DNA of 64,000 nucleotides, taken from NCBI GenBank assembly GCA_009823505.1, contig VZQC01011955.1:1184051-1248050 (forward strand), in the 5' to 3' direction. The DNA comes from Rhizomys pruinosus (lineage: Eukaryota > Chordata > Mammalia > Rodentia > Spalacidae). Under the pieces are notes generated by a model. The model was given only the letters and a program-made list of their open reading frames with translations, was not told the DNA's origin and did no database searches. Each line of letters opens with the position of its first letter. Position 1 is the first letter of the stretch. A program made the position numbers and the translations under genes. Positions 23,701-37,100 of the stretch are shown here, in pieces.

Positions 23701-26700
23701 ATCTAATTGTCATTTCATCAGTGAGAAGAAATTATTTAGTCAAACCTAATACTTCTTTTTTTTTTTTTTACATTTTTTTAAATTTATTTTTGTATGTGTA
23801 TGAATGTACTGTCTGCATGTAGGTTTGGGCACCCGTATCGTGCAATGCCGCGGAGGTCAGAAGAGGGTCTCGGATTCCCCTGGAACTGGAGTTCTCCTGG
23901 AATTGGAGTTACAGACGGTTTTCAGCCGCCATGTGGGTGCTGGGGATCGAACCCGGGTCCTCTGCAAGAGCAGTCGGTGCTCTTAACCGCTAGGCTATCT
24001 CTCCAGCCCCTCAAACCTAATACTTCTTAACAAGTTTCTTTACACAAAGAACTGTGAAGTGCAAAGTGTCCCAGATTTATTCCAGGGTTCCAAAGTACAG
24101 AGGAATATTCCCATAGGAAAAAATGTGACTTGCAAAAAGTGGCAGTCAGAACTGGAACCCTGGACAAGGCTTATCGCCAAGGTCATCTCAAAGTGTAATT
24201 GGCCAAGATAGAGTTTCTCTGAGAGAAAGCACGGTGAGAAACGTGTTCACTCCAGTGTGGAGACCTGGGGTGTTTTCTCTGAGCAGCTGAGCTGGTACTA
24301 GTGAAAAGGAGGACTTGTTCATCAGGTGGGATTCCCTTTCAACCACTGTAAACCTGCATGTAACAAAGGGACCGAAAAGAGGTTCACGTGGCCCTGCCCC
24401 TAAGCAGGTTAGGGGTCAGTTACCAGAAGAAAAAAATCAAATAGGGCAAAGGGATGAGGTTCAAAGATGCCCTGCTCACCTAGTTATACCACTCACAGCC
24501 TCATTAGAATCTACCCTCCCTGAAATACCAATTCAAGGTTTAGGCAAAAATTGTTCTTCAGGAAAAGGATAACCCAAAACTTATCATTAATTTTGTAAAA
24601 TAGAGGTCAGCATAGCCCTAAAACTAAAATCAGATAAAGCTATTATCTAAGTAAATATATAAAAGAAGGAAACAGAAATTGAAAAATAAAAACCAATAGT
24701 CCTCTTAACACTGAATCCAAGTACAGAACAAAAGAGTGACACATCATGACCAAGTATCTCTATAAAAATCAATTGCCGGGAGTGGTGACGCATGCCTTTA
24801 ATCCTAGCACTTGGGAGGCAGAGGCAGGCTGATCTCTGTGAGTTCAAGGCCAGCCTGGTCTACAGAGTGAGTTCCAGGACAGCTGGGGCTACAGGGAGAC
24901 CCTGTCTCAAAAAAACAAAAAAACCTGTAAGATAACCAAAGTGAGCTGCTGAACAGAAGAAACAAAATAAGAATGCCCACCCCCACATCTCTTACTGCAC
25001 TGATGGTCCTAAGCCATTATGATAGGATAAGAAAAAAATAAATTAAAGGCAAAGATATCAGAAAAGAAATAGTAAAGCTCATTGTTCACAGATGATATGA
25101 TGTTTTTCCGTACAAAACAAAATCCTAAGAAATCTAAAAGGCAACTTTCAGAAGTGGTCTGTGAATTCAGCTTGGGGGCATATATTTTAAAAAATACTTA
25201 AAAGACCTCTGTTGAAAAGTGTTGCTTGTAGGCTGGAGGAAGGCTCAGCTAGTAAAGCACTTGCCTGGCAAGTGTGAGAACCTGAGCTCAGTTCCCAGAA
25301 TCCGTGCAAAAATGCTGCGTGGGGCAGCATGCACCTGGAATCCCAGCACTATCCCAAAGGAGTTGGACAGCATTCTTGAGGATGACACTCGAGTTGTCCC
25401 ATAGCCTCCATACGCATGTGCATACATGCAAGTAATGCACACCTATGCACACATATATACTCATACATGCACATACATTAAAGGATACAGTTGAGAGAAA
25501 TTTAAAACTTAATGAAAGGGAGATATATACCATGTTCATCAGTTAGACAATTCAGTATTTTTATATCAGTTATCTTCAAATTGATTTCAATAAAATTTTG
25601 GCAAGTTTTTTTTTCGGTTTAAAAATGAGAATTTAGGCCAGATATGATAGCGTATACCTATAAGCTCATCACTGGGGAGCAGGCAAGAGGAGCGCCATGA
25701 GTTTGAGGCCCCCTGATCTACATAGCAAATTCCAGACCAGCCAGGTCTCATAGCGAGACAGCCTCAAAAAATAAATAAATAAAAATAAAAAGAAGAAGAG
25801 GAGGAGGAAGGCGGCAGCTGGAGAGATGGCTCAGTGGTTAAAAGTACCAGCTGCTCTCACAGAGGACCAGGGTTCAGTTCCCAGCATTTATCCCATCAAT
25901 GATTACTGGGTTTAATGAGAAGCCCTGACTCAAAAGACAAGGTGAGAGTAATCAAGGAAGACACTAGACATTGACCTCTGACCTACCTAAACATGCACAG
26001 GCACACGCACACGCACATACATGCACATGCGCAAAATGAATACCGAACATTACCTTATTTCCTTCACAGCACTCAATACAGTTTGCAATTACACATTTTT
26101 TGTGAATATTCATCTACATTTGCCTCCCTAATACACTGAGAGCATTATCAGGCCAGGACTTGCATCAGCTGTTGTCCCTAAACAAAGTCTAAGTGTGGCT
26201 GGAGGTGTAGCTCAGCAGCAGAACTTTTGCCTGGATCCCCAATATGGCAAACAACCCAGACAAAACCCCACATAAGTATCTAGCACAACATGGGCTTAAA
26301 AGTACTTGTTGGCTCAAATGTGTGAATGAATACGTGTATGAACTCACATCGAAACAGCAGTCTCTGGAGCTGCAAGTGCAGCAGTCCTTCCCTGAGCACT
26401 CACTAGTGCCGGAACCAGGAGAAACATGCACAGGGCAGAGAGAAAGTGGGACTTGAGCCCACTGAAGGCCTTACCTTTCTGCTTGATTAGAAAAGGTAGT
26501 GCTGGACGCCAGCCTAGAAAATAAGTAAACAGTCACACAGGTATCTTGAGTTTTCATGAAGCAATGTGTTAGCACTGAGGTGGAGTTGTGGTTCAGGTTT
26601 AGATGAGGAGACTGCAGCTATTGACAATTCCTTTGACTTAAGTGAAACCATCTTTTCCTTCTCTCTTCATACCCCCATGTTCACCACTTACTTTTCACAA

Positions 26701-28077
26701 GGGCTACTTCGAATTTTAGTCTCATTTAACCTCATGCCGCCTCTGACTATGTGACTCTAAAGACACTACAAAAACAACAGGAAAGGACTGGCTGGGATGA
26801 TGGCTCAGTGGGTAGAGCAGTTGTGCAAGCAGGACCTGAGTTCAAATCCACAGCACTCATAAAAACACAAAACTGGACTTGGCTGTGCATGCCTATAAAC
26901 CCAGCATTGAGAAGCCAAGATATGCAGAATCTAGCAGCTGATGGCCACCCAGCCTTCCCTAAACATCCTCTGCCTTCTTCCCTGGATACAGGGTCTCTCA
27001 CTGGCTCTATGCTGGTGGTCGGGAAGCCCCAGCAATCCCCCTCTCTCTGCCCCACTTCCACAGCACTTTTATGTGTGTTCCTGGCTTTTTACAGGGGCAC
27101 TGGGGATTTGAACTCAGATCCCCGTGCTTGCTGTCCAAGCACTCTCACCCACTGAGCCATCTGCCTGCCCCTTCTTCTTTTTAAGGTTAAGTCTTAGTTT
27201 CATTAAGATTCATTCTCAGCAGGTGTATGACAGGTGCCTATAATCCCAGCCCTCTAGAGGTAAAAGCAGGAGAAATGTTGCTTGAAGCAGCCTGGGATAC
27301 AGAGTGAAACCCTATTGGAGGCCAGCCTAGATGATACATTGAAACCCTTTCTCAAAAAAAAAAAAAAAAAAAAAAAAAACCAAAAAACCCACCATCTTTT
27401 TTTTATTTTAATAAACCACCATCTTAATAGTAAGAAAAAAAAATACAAACAAAAATGATTCATTGTTTTCCCTCCCTCAGATACCAAGAATCTTCAGACT
27501 CTTCCTCCTCCAAATAGATGGAAAGCATTTTCCTTCTGAACTTCTAAGTGCCCTCAGCCATGCCCTGTGTGGTACGATCACTCAACGATTCCACACAAGA
27601 CTGTCCTTTTCCACAGCTAAGCCTCACCTAGACATGGTGTCATACACGTGTAATCCCAGTACTCAGGAGGCTGAGTCTGGAAGATCACAAGGTCAACGCC
27701 AGCTGGAGCTATATAGCAAATCTGAGCTCAATCTGGGCTTTATAGCAAGACCCTGTCTTTTTAAAAATTCCACAAATTACTTGGGCAACGGAGCTAGGTC
27801 TTAATGCTGATGGTCCAAAGCTCCTAGCTCTCTGCAAGCAGAGATGAGATCCTTTAATAAGTTCATGCAGAATTTAACTCAGTCTTCTGTGAGTTACAGA
27901 GAGTTTGTTATTGAATTGGAACTGAGTTGTACCCATAAAATGCATTTATCTTCTAATGTCTATATACCAAAGGGAATATCCTTAACATTAGTACTAAAAA
28001 CAGCTAAATTTAATCTTCCCTCAGACTGAAGGTCCTGTTCGCAAAACGTATCTGAGCCAGAAACGTGAAGATGCCGT

Positions 28078-28123
<46 letters not shown>

Positions 28124-31100
28124 AATGTTCCAAGCTGCACAATTAAGTGTGGCTTCCTTGAGATCACAAAATAGTGTCAGAATCGCCTCAAAACAGGAAA
28201 AGACAGATAATGACAACAGATTAGCAATAGCGGCTAGTAGAGTATTCACCGTGAGCTACTGACAATCTGGGCACTACTGCATACACCACTAGCTCATACA
28301 GAAACAGTCACACTTTCTTACTGCAGTTTCTCCTTTGAGATTGTGACTCATGACCTTAAACAGCTCAGAAATTTAATCAACAGATTCATGCATTGAATTT
28401 TCTAAACTAGTCCAAACTGACCCCACAGGTTTCAAGCATCTGCAAGGTGACTAACTGTTTCACTTTCAACCAATGTTTCTTATTTCAAGATATAGTTTCA
28501 ATAAAGCTCCTTTCTAGCAAATAAAATAGCAACTGACACTCACCTTCCCACAGACTGCATGATATCCAGCAACAGCGGGGCTGCCAAGTCTGGGCTTAGG
28601 TGAATGAAAGTGGAGAGGACCACAATGGCCAGCCCGAGGGTTTCCTCGTCATATTCTTCAAGAATGGCCCCACAGTCATGGCATCTTGAAAAGAAATGAA
28701 AGAAAGATTTCTACAAAACCCAAGGCAACATACCAAATAGCCATTGCTCAGAAGTCTTAGAAAAGTCCCCAGAAGGGGGTTAATGGGCCACTCGATCACG
28801 TGGAGGCTCCAGTGCTATCATCATCTGACACAGAAAGAACACAGGTGGCAGAGATCACAAGTATTCCTTTGATTAGTAAAAATGCATTCAATTCAGAGCA
28901 CCTGGCCACATGAGAGTGACTGGTCCCTTTTAGAATCAGCATCACTTGGACTAACAGTGGACTGACAGCTTCTAGGATTTTAAGAATGTGGAATTATAGG
29001 TAGGAATAGTAACTGGATAGTTTTTATTTGTCAAAATGAAAAATACCAGCTTCAGCCGGGTGTGGTGGCACACGCCTTTAATCCTAGCACTTGGGAGGCA
29101 GAGGCAGGCGGATCTTTGTGAGTTCAAGGCCAGCCTGGTCTACAGAGCGAGTTCCAGGACAGCTGGGGCTACAGGGAGACCCTGTCTCGAAAAGACCAAA
29201 AAAAAAAAAAAAACAAAAAAACCCCCCAAAATCCGAGCTTCATAAAATGAAATAGAAAACTAGAAATTACCATGGGAATCAAGCGATAATTGTCACTGTG
29301 ATCTTTCCACTGGAAATGTTCATAAATTAGAAGCACATTTTTCCTTAAAAATTAATTTGATATTTAAAATTCAAATTTGGAATTATGAAGAGCAGAAATG
29401 GAGCACATTAAAGTGACCAAAGCACTCAGATGATGGTTCAGTAAATATAGTGCTTCCCATGATCCTCAGAACTCAAATAGTAACCCCAGATATGGGGGCT
29501 TGCACTGACCAGCTGGTCTAGCCGATGTGGTCAGCCTGAAGCCAGTGAGACTTTATCTCAAAACCCAAGGAACAATTGCTAAGGTCCCTGGCCTCCACAT
29601 ACATATGTACACAAATGTACATGTATCTACATGCACAGGAATACACACACATACACACACACACACACATACACACACACACACACACAAAACCAGAAAC
29701 ATCAGGACTTGGGGGTGGGGTTGATGTGACACAAAAGGAGAAGCCAAGATGCCATGGGAACATTCCAAGGCAGCCTTTCAAGATGGCGCCTGCAGTCCTC
29801 AGCTATGTCCAGCAGCTCACTGCAAGGGATGGGTGGCCACTACACGGATATTTGTACTACTCTTCCCACCTTAGTCTCCTTTATAAGAAGCCTATTGTAT
29901 TGACTAGTTGGATGACCTTTATAAAGAAGCTTTCTTGTCTAAGGGAGTCTGACCTAGGCAAGATATGAGGAGCTCAGAATTGTAAAAAGAGAAGAAATTG
30001 TCGTAGCTCCCAAGGAACTCACACTCTACACAGGATACATACATGCATTATTTAGCCAAATGAAGTACTAGAGGCTCTCAAAAATTAGAGAACCTTGTAA
30101 CTACTGCAGCCTTATGGAACCCGGGAAACACTGCTTTAGCTAGGTCTTAAAAGCATTAACAGGAGTTCACCAGAAAGAAGTACAGAGAAGTACCCTGTGC
30201 AATCAAAAAGGAGAGAAGATGTGGGGGATGTTGGAAGAGGAGAGGGGGCTGAGGAAAGGGCAAGGTCATTCACACACTCAAATGCCTTCTCTAATAAGCT
30301 AAGCACGTGGACTTAATCCCAGAAGAAATGCAGGGCTATGGGAGGCCGACAGGCTGAGAGGCGATGGAGCAGTTTGCCAGTCAGAGAATAGATTCTGCTG
30401 CCAGACTGGAATAAGAATAAAAGTCTCATCTTTACTCCTAGTGTAACAATTTGAAGCTCTGGCTAAGGAATTTTGTTGTATTGAATTATTGCTAGGAGTA
30501 AGTGGTATTATTTCTATCCATCCAAATTTTAAATATGAAAGAAACTGCCAAAGCACTAACATAAAGCTGCTCATACAGTACAGCATTTCTGAAATCACAA
30601 ATGAATACCAACATGGTGACAGCCTTTTAAGAACAAAGTGTGATTTAAAAGCAAAGCAGTATTTCCTCTGATTCCTTCTCCAAGCCCTGGTGACTAACTC
30701 TAACGATAAACAAAGTGAAGAGAGTTAATCATGTGAGCTTACTTGTCCGTCATCACTGTCGGCTGCTCGTCCGTGAATTCTTCGGGTGCAGGCACAAACA
30801 TACTGGCTATGCTGGGTGCTGACAGCAGGCTGGATTTAGTGGCACCTGGGTAAGCAGCACAGAGACAGCTGTGAATACAGAGAAGCTTTCTAGTGCCACA
30901 AAACTCTCCACTCTGCTCCCAATAACCCTCTGAAGATCACATTCACAGGGCTGGGAGAAGAAATCAGAGGAAGAGAAAGAAAGAAAGAACTAGAATTCTA
31001 TTTTTCCTTTGTATCTTAAGTTTGGGGAAATCAGAAAGAATTCAGTTGGACCAGAAGGTTACTGAGATAAAGATGGCAAAGGGGAACATTAACTCCAGGG

Positions 31101-34100
31101 TACCCTTGAGCCAGGTAGACATTATTTTCTAGTATAAATTAAAGCTGCCCATGCAATACTAATTCCTAGATTCCTTCCTTCCTTCCTTTCTTCCTTCTTT
31201 CCTTTCTTTCTTTTTTTCTTTCTCTTCTTTCCTCTTTTTCTTTCTTTACTTCTTTATTCCTTTCTTTTTTTACTTATTTATTTTTATGTGTATGAATGTT
31301 TTGGCTGCATGTATGTAAATGTTCCATGTCATGCAATGCCCACAGAGGCCAGAAGAGGGTGTCAGATCCCCTGGAACGGGGGTTTAGAATGGTTGTTAGA
31401 TGCTATATGGGTGTTGGGAACTAAAGCCAGGTCCTCTGGAAGAGCAGCCAGTGTTCTTAACCACTGAACCATCTTCCTAGCCCTCAATACTAACTTCTAA
31501 ATACACAAATGCACATCAACATTAAAGTATTGCTACTGCCGGGAGTGGTGGCGCACGCCTTTAATCCTAGCACTTGGGAGGCAGAGGCAGGCGGATCTTT
31601 GTGAGTTCAAGGCCAGCCTGGTCCACAGAGTGAGTTCCAGGACAGCTGGGGCTACAGGGAGACCCTGTTTTTCTCGAAAAGGAGACAAAAAAAAAAAAAA
31701 AAAAATATTGGCTTACCTGGTGGGGAAAGGCCCCAGTCAGACCCCAAACTTAGACACCTGAGCAAGGGAGAGCATGTGAGCTCATAATGAGTTGTGTTCT
31801 AAAACAAAAAGACTTCATTTTCAACTGAAGTATTTATGAATGAGTGTTTCATTCAATGACTCACTCCACTTTACCTAATCAATGTAACACTTTCTTAAAC
31901 TTCCAGTTTTGGTTCTGTCAAAGAAATCTGAATCGGGAATTTTAGCAACATACAGCAAGAAAATGTGAATGTGGGGGCAGGAGATATGGCTCAGTGGTTC
32001 AGAACAGGTGCTCATTTTGCAGAGGGAAGAAAGTTCGGCTCCCAGCACCTATGCCAAGCGGCTCACAACTGCCTGGAACCCCAGCTCCAGGGGATCTGAT
32101 GCTCTCTTTTGCCTCCATAGGCACCTACATGAACATACTCTCCCCACATACATATAAATAAATTAACATAAATCAATCAATAAATATTTTTAAATGAGTT
32201 ATTGTGGAGAGTCAGTTCTCCATTAAGAAAACAATAAGTGCTGCACAGATTCTCTGGAACTATGTAAATGAGGATCTCAGAGGACTCTCCAATGACAATA
32301 CAGAATAAAAGCGTGCTAGTCAACGCAATAACTGTTGATCTCAGTTCTTTAAGCAGAAAAGAAGACAGAAAAAAATGATCATCAAATAATTCATTTCCCA
32401 TCAAGGAACAGATAGCTTGGTCCTGAAAAAAAAGCCTGCACGAGTTCTCCTCAAATACAACAATAATGATTAAGAGAACGGTTTCTACATGTATTAAAGT
32501 AAAACTGTTAGAAATTGAGCCAAGAGGGTAATGTTTCAATCGGGGAGGGGAGGGGTATTGAAGTTCCATGCCTTTACACTCTTGGCCATCTTCCCAAATT
32601 AAAATTTATAAAATGTATCTTTAAAAAGCAAAACTTGTAAATCCAAGCAGCAAAGTATCTGAAAACATCTTCATCTTCCTGATATCCCAAATGAGAATGC
32701 AAACTTTCTATAAGAACTGTCTGTGAGGTAGTGTTCTCTCCTATCTTAGTGTATGGGTTATGCACAGACCTCAAAGCAGAAATAGATGGTTCTCAAGAGA
32801 CAAGAATACAGAGGGGACCATCTCTAAAGCTCAGCTTCAAAGCTGGAGACTTTTACAAAGACCCCTTTGAAAATCTTCACGACAAGAGCAACGATGAAGA
32901 CATTCTTGTCTCAAAACCCACATCAGTGTGCATGGCTGTACTGATGGACTCCCCCATTTACCATGAGAGGGACTGAGAGACTGCCTTTCCATCTTTGTCT
33001 CTTTACCTAGCTCTATTTTTGCTGCCGCTAGTGCACTAGACCACAACTAAACACCATGGCAGCTTTTCCTGGCCCCACAGACGAGAAGAGTCTCACCTCA
33101 TCTGCTAAAGAGCTAAAACTGCTAAAGAGAACTACAATAGTGGTAGGTAGAGAGAACAGGTCTGCTTGATTTAAGAGGCTAGTTATGAGACAGAGTAATA
33201 ATTTATTTTTAATCAACGTTAGGCTTGCCTTCCTCTGACTTTTAAGATCAGAAAGGATTAAGTACTGCTGTAGTTAAAATTTGTGAGATGAATTTGATAA
33301 AAATAAAAATTTTGAAGATCTTAGCACAGATTTATGATCTTATTCCCATGAGCCCCATATAGTCATGTGTGTATTCTCAATGTTTAACTGAAGGTAGCTG
33401 GGAAAGGAGCTGTCTACCTATAATCTCAACATTCTAGAATAGTGCAGACAAGCCGGATCATGCTTAGAAAGAGTATACATGAGGTACTACACAAAACTGA
33501 TGCATCCTGGGAGGAATGCCAATGAACCCAGGGTTACCTGCCCTAGAAGCAATGGAGAGAGACAGAGACATAATGAATAGCTATTATCAAATGTCCCGAA
33601 TAGTGTATGAGATGTTAGAAAGCTAGTGTAAGGAAGAACTTTCTCTTGGTTATGCTTAATGATGCATTCCAGGGCCCTGGAAATATTTTACAGAGGTTGG
33701 ACCGTTTTGTGGAGCTGCCGAGGAAGAGGGTTCAGCATCTGCTAAGAGACTCAGTGATGGACACACAGTCCTTCAATCCTATAGTCTGAGACCCTGTGGC
33801 TCAACTCACCTCGCATTCTCATCGGCTGTCCCTCCAGGTCAGGGTTTAGGCACACTGGCACATTACATTGGCGTTTCCCGGACTGTACCTGTTCTGTGGA
33901 TAAAGAGAGTATTTCAGTCTACAATGGGGTCTATTTAGTACAATTCACAGTACACTTAATACAACAAATAATCTCATGGGGCCACTTTTTGTCATGGTTG
34001 TCACTGATTATTAACATTTTAAGATTAAATTGGAGGTAACATTACTCAGGATTTTGTCACAAACCTACCATTCAGTTAAATGAAATGCATCTGAAAACAG

Positions 34101-37100
34101 TTCATACAGAAGACACATGGACCTGGTAGGAGGAAATGACAAGCAATTGGCTGAGGAATGGAGAGAAAAATAAGGAGCAGAAATGCGAAGGTGCTTCAGG
34201 AGCTCTGTTCACAGGCCGAGAAGCAGCTCAGCTAGATGTGCGCAGTGGAGGAGGCTGGTGTTCTGTGTGTGAACTGCTGCACACTGAGACAAAATTCCCA
34301 TGCCCTATGTTTTAAATTATCTTTCTTTCTCTGTGTGTCTACATTATCATGTTCTTGGTAACTAGTGAGTCACTGAGTTATCACACTGCACATTCACAGG
34401 TTCTTCCATTGGGAATGGGTAGAATGAATAAAACTGAGAATACGGAAGCCAGAAGTCACGGAGCATGCCCATAGACTCGGCTACTCAGGAAGTTAAGGCA
34501 GAAAGATTATTTGAGCTCAACAGTTTGAGACTAGCCTGGGCAAGAAAACTAGACTCCATGTCAAAAAATAAACACAGACAATGACACACACACAAAATAC
34601 TCAGTATTCGTCAGAATACTGAGACGAAACTTTACAGGTCTTAAGAGTCAAGAGAACTAACTTAGAGGATAGGAAATTGAAAAGGGGACCCAGGAGAACT
34701 CCAGTGAGAGCCACGGACAACATGCAAATGCGAAAAACAAGATGACAAGAACACAGAAGTCCAATTGAAAAGTGAAAGATACAGAGCTGGCTCAAGGCCT
34801 AAGAGCACTGGCTGCTCCTGCAGAAGAGGGGCTCATTCCCAGCACCCGCATGGTGGCTAACAATAGTCTGTAATTCAAGTTTCAGAGAAACCAATGCCCC
34901 CTTCTGGCCTCTGTGAGCACTATACACACAGGTGCACTTACACATATGCAGGCAAAACACCCATACACATAACATACAAATGGATATTAAAAAAAAAAGA
35001 AAAGCGAAAAATATGGTTAAATGTGTTATTTGGTACTATGGTGGGGTTTTAGCTTAAAATTCAGATCAGAAATTAAGGAGTAATTTGTGGGTTTTTTTGG
35101 GGGGGGGTCTTTTTGAGACGGGGTCTCCCTGTAGTCCCAACTGGCCTGGAACTCACTATGTAGACCAGGCTGGCCTTGAACTCACAGAGATCCACCTGCT
35201 TCTGCATCCCAAGTGCTAGGATTAAAGGTGTGCACCACCACACTGGGCATTATTTGCCTTTTATAGCTCGACTTAATCAAACTAGGTTGTAACTGCAATA
35301 AGAATCTAAAATGGGAGGATGAGACTGCGCTACTCACTGAGCTACAGTAGTATGGTTAAGTGATTTTCAGAGCCCCCAAATCAAGCTGAGCATTTAATAC
35401 TAGAGACTCAACCAAGCAAAAGCTGTCTCTCAGATCCTCACATGGCTTCATTTCTTTAAAGCCTTCTTTGGCATGAACAGAAAAGAAAGACTTCATTCAA
35501 GCCAAATGTATTCTTGAGGGTGGTTAATCAGTGTCTTTTTCCTTCTCTTCCTGGTCTGCTGGCTCATGGCTACATACTGCTCACCCTCACGTGTCACTAA
35601 ATGAAGAGAAAGCACTAAAGCTATATGTTAAAAATGAGCAGAAAGTCCAGGAGAACTGAAAATGTCCATTACAAATGGGGTGGAGTGTGGCACGTGAGGT
35701 CGGTGTCAGGTGCTCTCTTAGTGAAGACAAAGTCAAATAAGATGACATACACATAATTTGAGAAAAACAGCTCAATATTTTGGTTTTGTGGACATTGTAA
35801 CTCCTCATATAATGGAGAGTGTTAAAAGTAATCTCATAATTGTATCCTGAAAATATTAACTAAGATATTAAAGTATACTCACACTGTATATCATAATAAT
35901 CAGCCATTATATTTTGACAGTGTATACATGCTTCAAAATCCATATTTTATATAGATATATGTATATAAATCTTTTGCAGGTGTGGTGGCACACACCTTTA
36001 ATCCTAGCATTTAGGAGGCAGAGGCAGGCAGAACTCTATGAGATTGAGGGCAGTCTGGTCCATATAAAGAGTTCCATGCCATCTGGGGTTGCAGGGAGAC
36101 CTTGTCTCAAACAAAACAAAATCTTTGACCTCTGATGGCCCATTTAATTTAAAAAGAAAAAAATACAGAAAGGTAGGCACTTAAAAGAAGATGGTAGCAG
36201 CGGTGCTGGCTGAAGGCAGCACATATACAGGATGTGGTAGCAAGTCTAGAACGCGCGGAGCAATTGTATTCAAATAGATCCCGCGGCAGCCAGCTCTTAT
36301 GTTACATTAGGTTAAATGCAGTTCTAGCTTGTGAACATGAGGGATGACCCTGCTGGCTAAACACAGAACTCATTCCTAAACTTACTAGCAGATCATGACA
36401 TCATTGAGCTATAATATTTAATATTCACTGATTTGGATAGTTTATAACTTACAAAAAGAATATTGATAATCTGGTGCTTTTTAAAATTTGCACCATGAAA
36501 TCATAATTCCAGTCCCTCCTCCCCAGACAGATAACTTAAGATCTGTGTTCTAGGGGGAAAAAAAAGAATTGACCATGCCTAAATAGAAAATCATGTTGCT
36601 CTATAACACTTGGGAAATTTGAATAGATTTTAATAACTTCAGGTTTTGTATAATTATTTGGACCAAAGGACAGAGGTGGACACAGAGAAAGTGGCATTAG
36701 CTAATCTGAGAGGCAAAACAAGAAGAAGAAGCTTGACCCACCAGTCTCCCAGTTGCTGATGTTATGGGGGGCGCTAGACTGATGCTCCAGCTGTCGCTTC
36801 ATTAGCTGGCTCATTGTCAGAACTCCCAGGGATCCCCTTTTCATCTGCCTATACTGAGCTATATGAAGGAAATTAGGAGATGATTACTAGGGGGAATACA
36901 TTTTCCATCGCACACAAAGGCTCTGCATATCCACATGAATCTTAATTGAATCTTCGTTAGCTAATTGTAGTATGCGCCTAACCATGTGAAAAACTAAAGC
37001 ATTCTTTTGTTCTAAGTGTCTCTTTAGTATAAACAATGAGTGCCCTGGCAATGATCTATAAGCTATAAATATTTACCTTAGTTACAACTGAATAAAATGG

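Noticed and set aside
26747..27155. ORFs on both strands of 104-134 codons
   Set aside because: They cover a composite of B4/ID-type SINE fragments.
29778..29830. CpG-bearing 'caagatggcgcctgc' as a YY1-type promoter element
   Set aside because: A single motif with no CpG island, transcript start or neighbouring exon. Not enough to call.
32177..32569. Minus-strand ORF of 130 codons, hydrophobic
   Set aside because: No flanking splice sites in frame and no resemblance to UNC79. The neighbouring exons join without it. Probably chance in AT-rich sequence.
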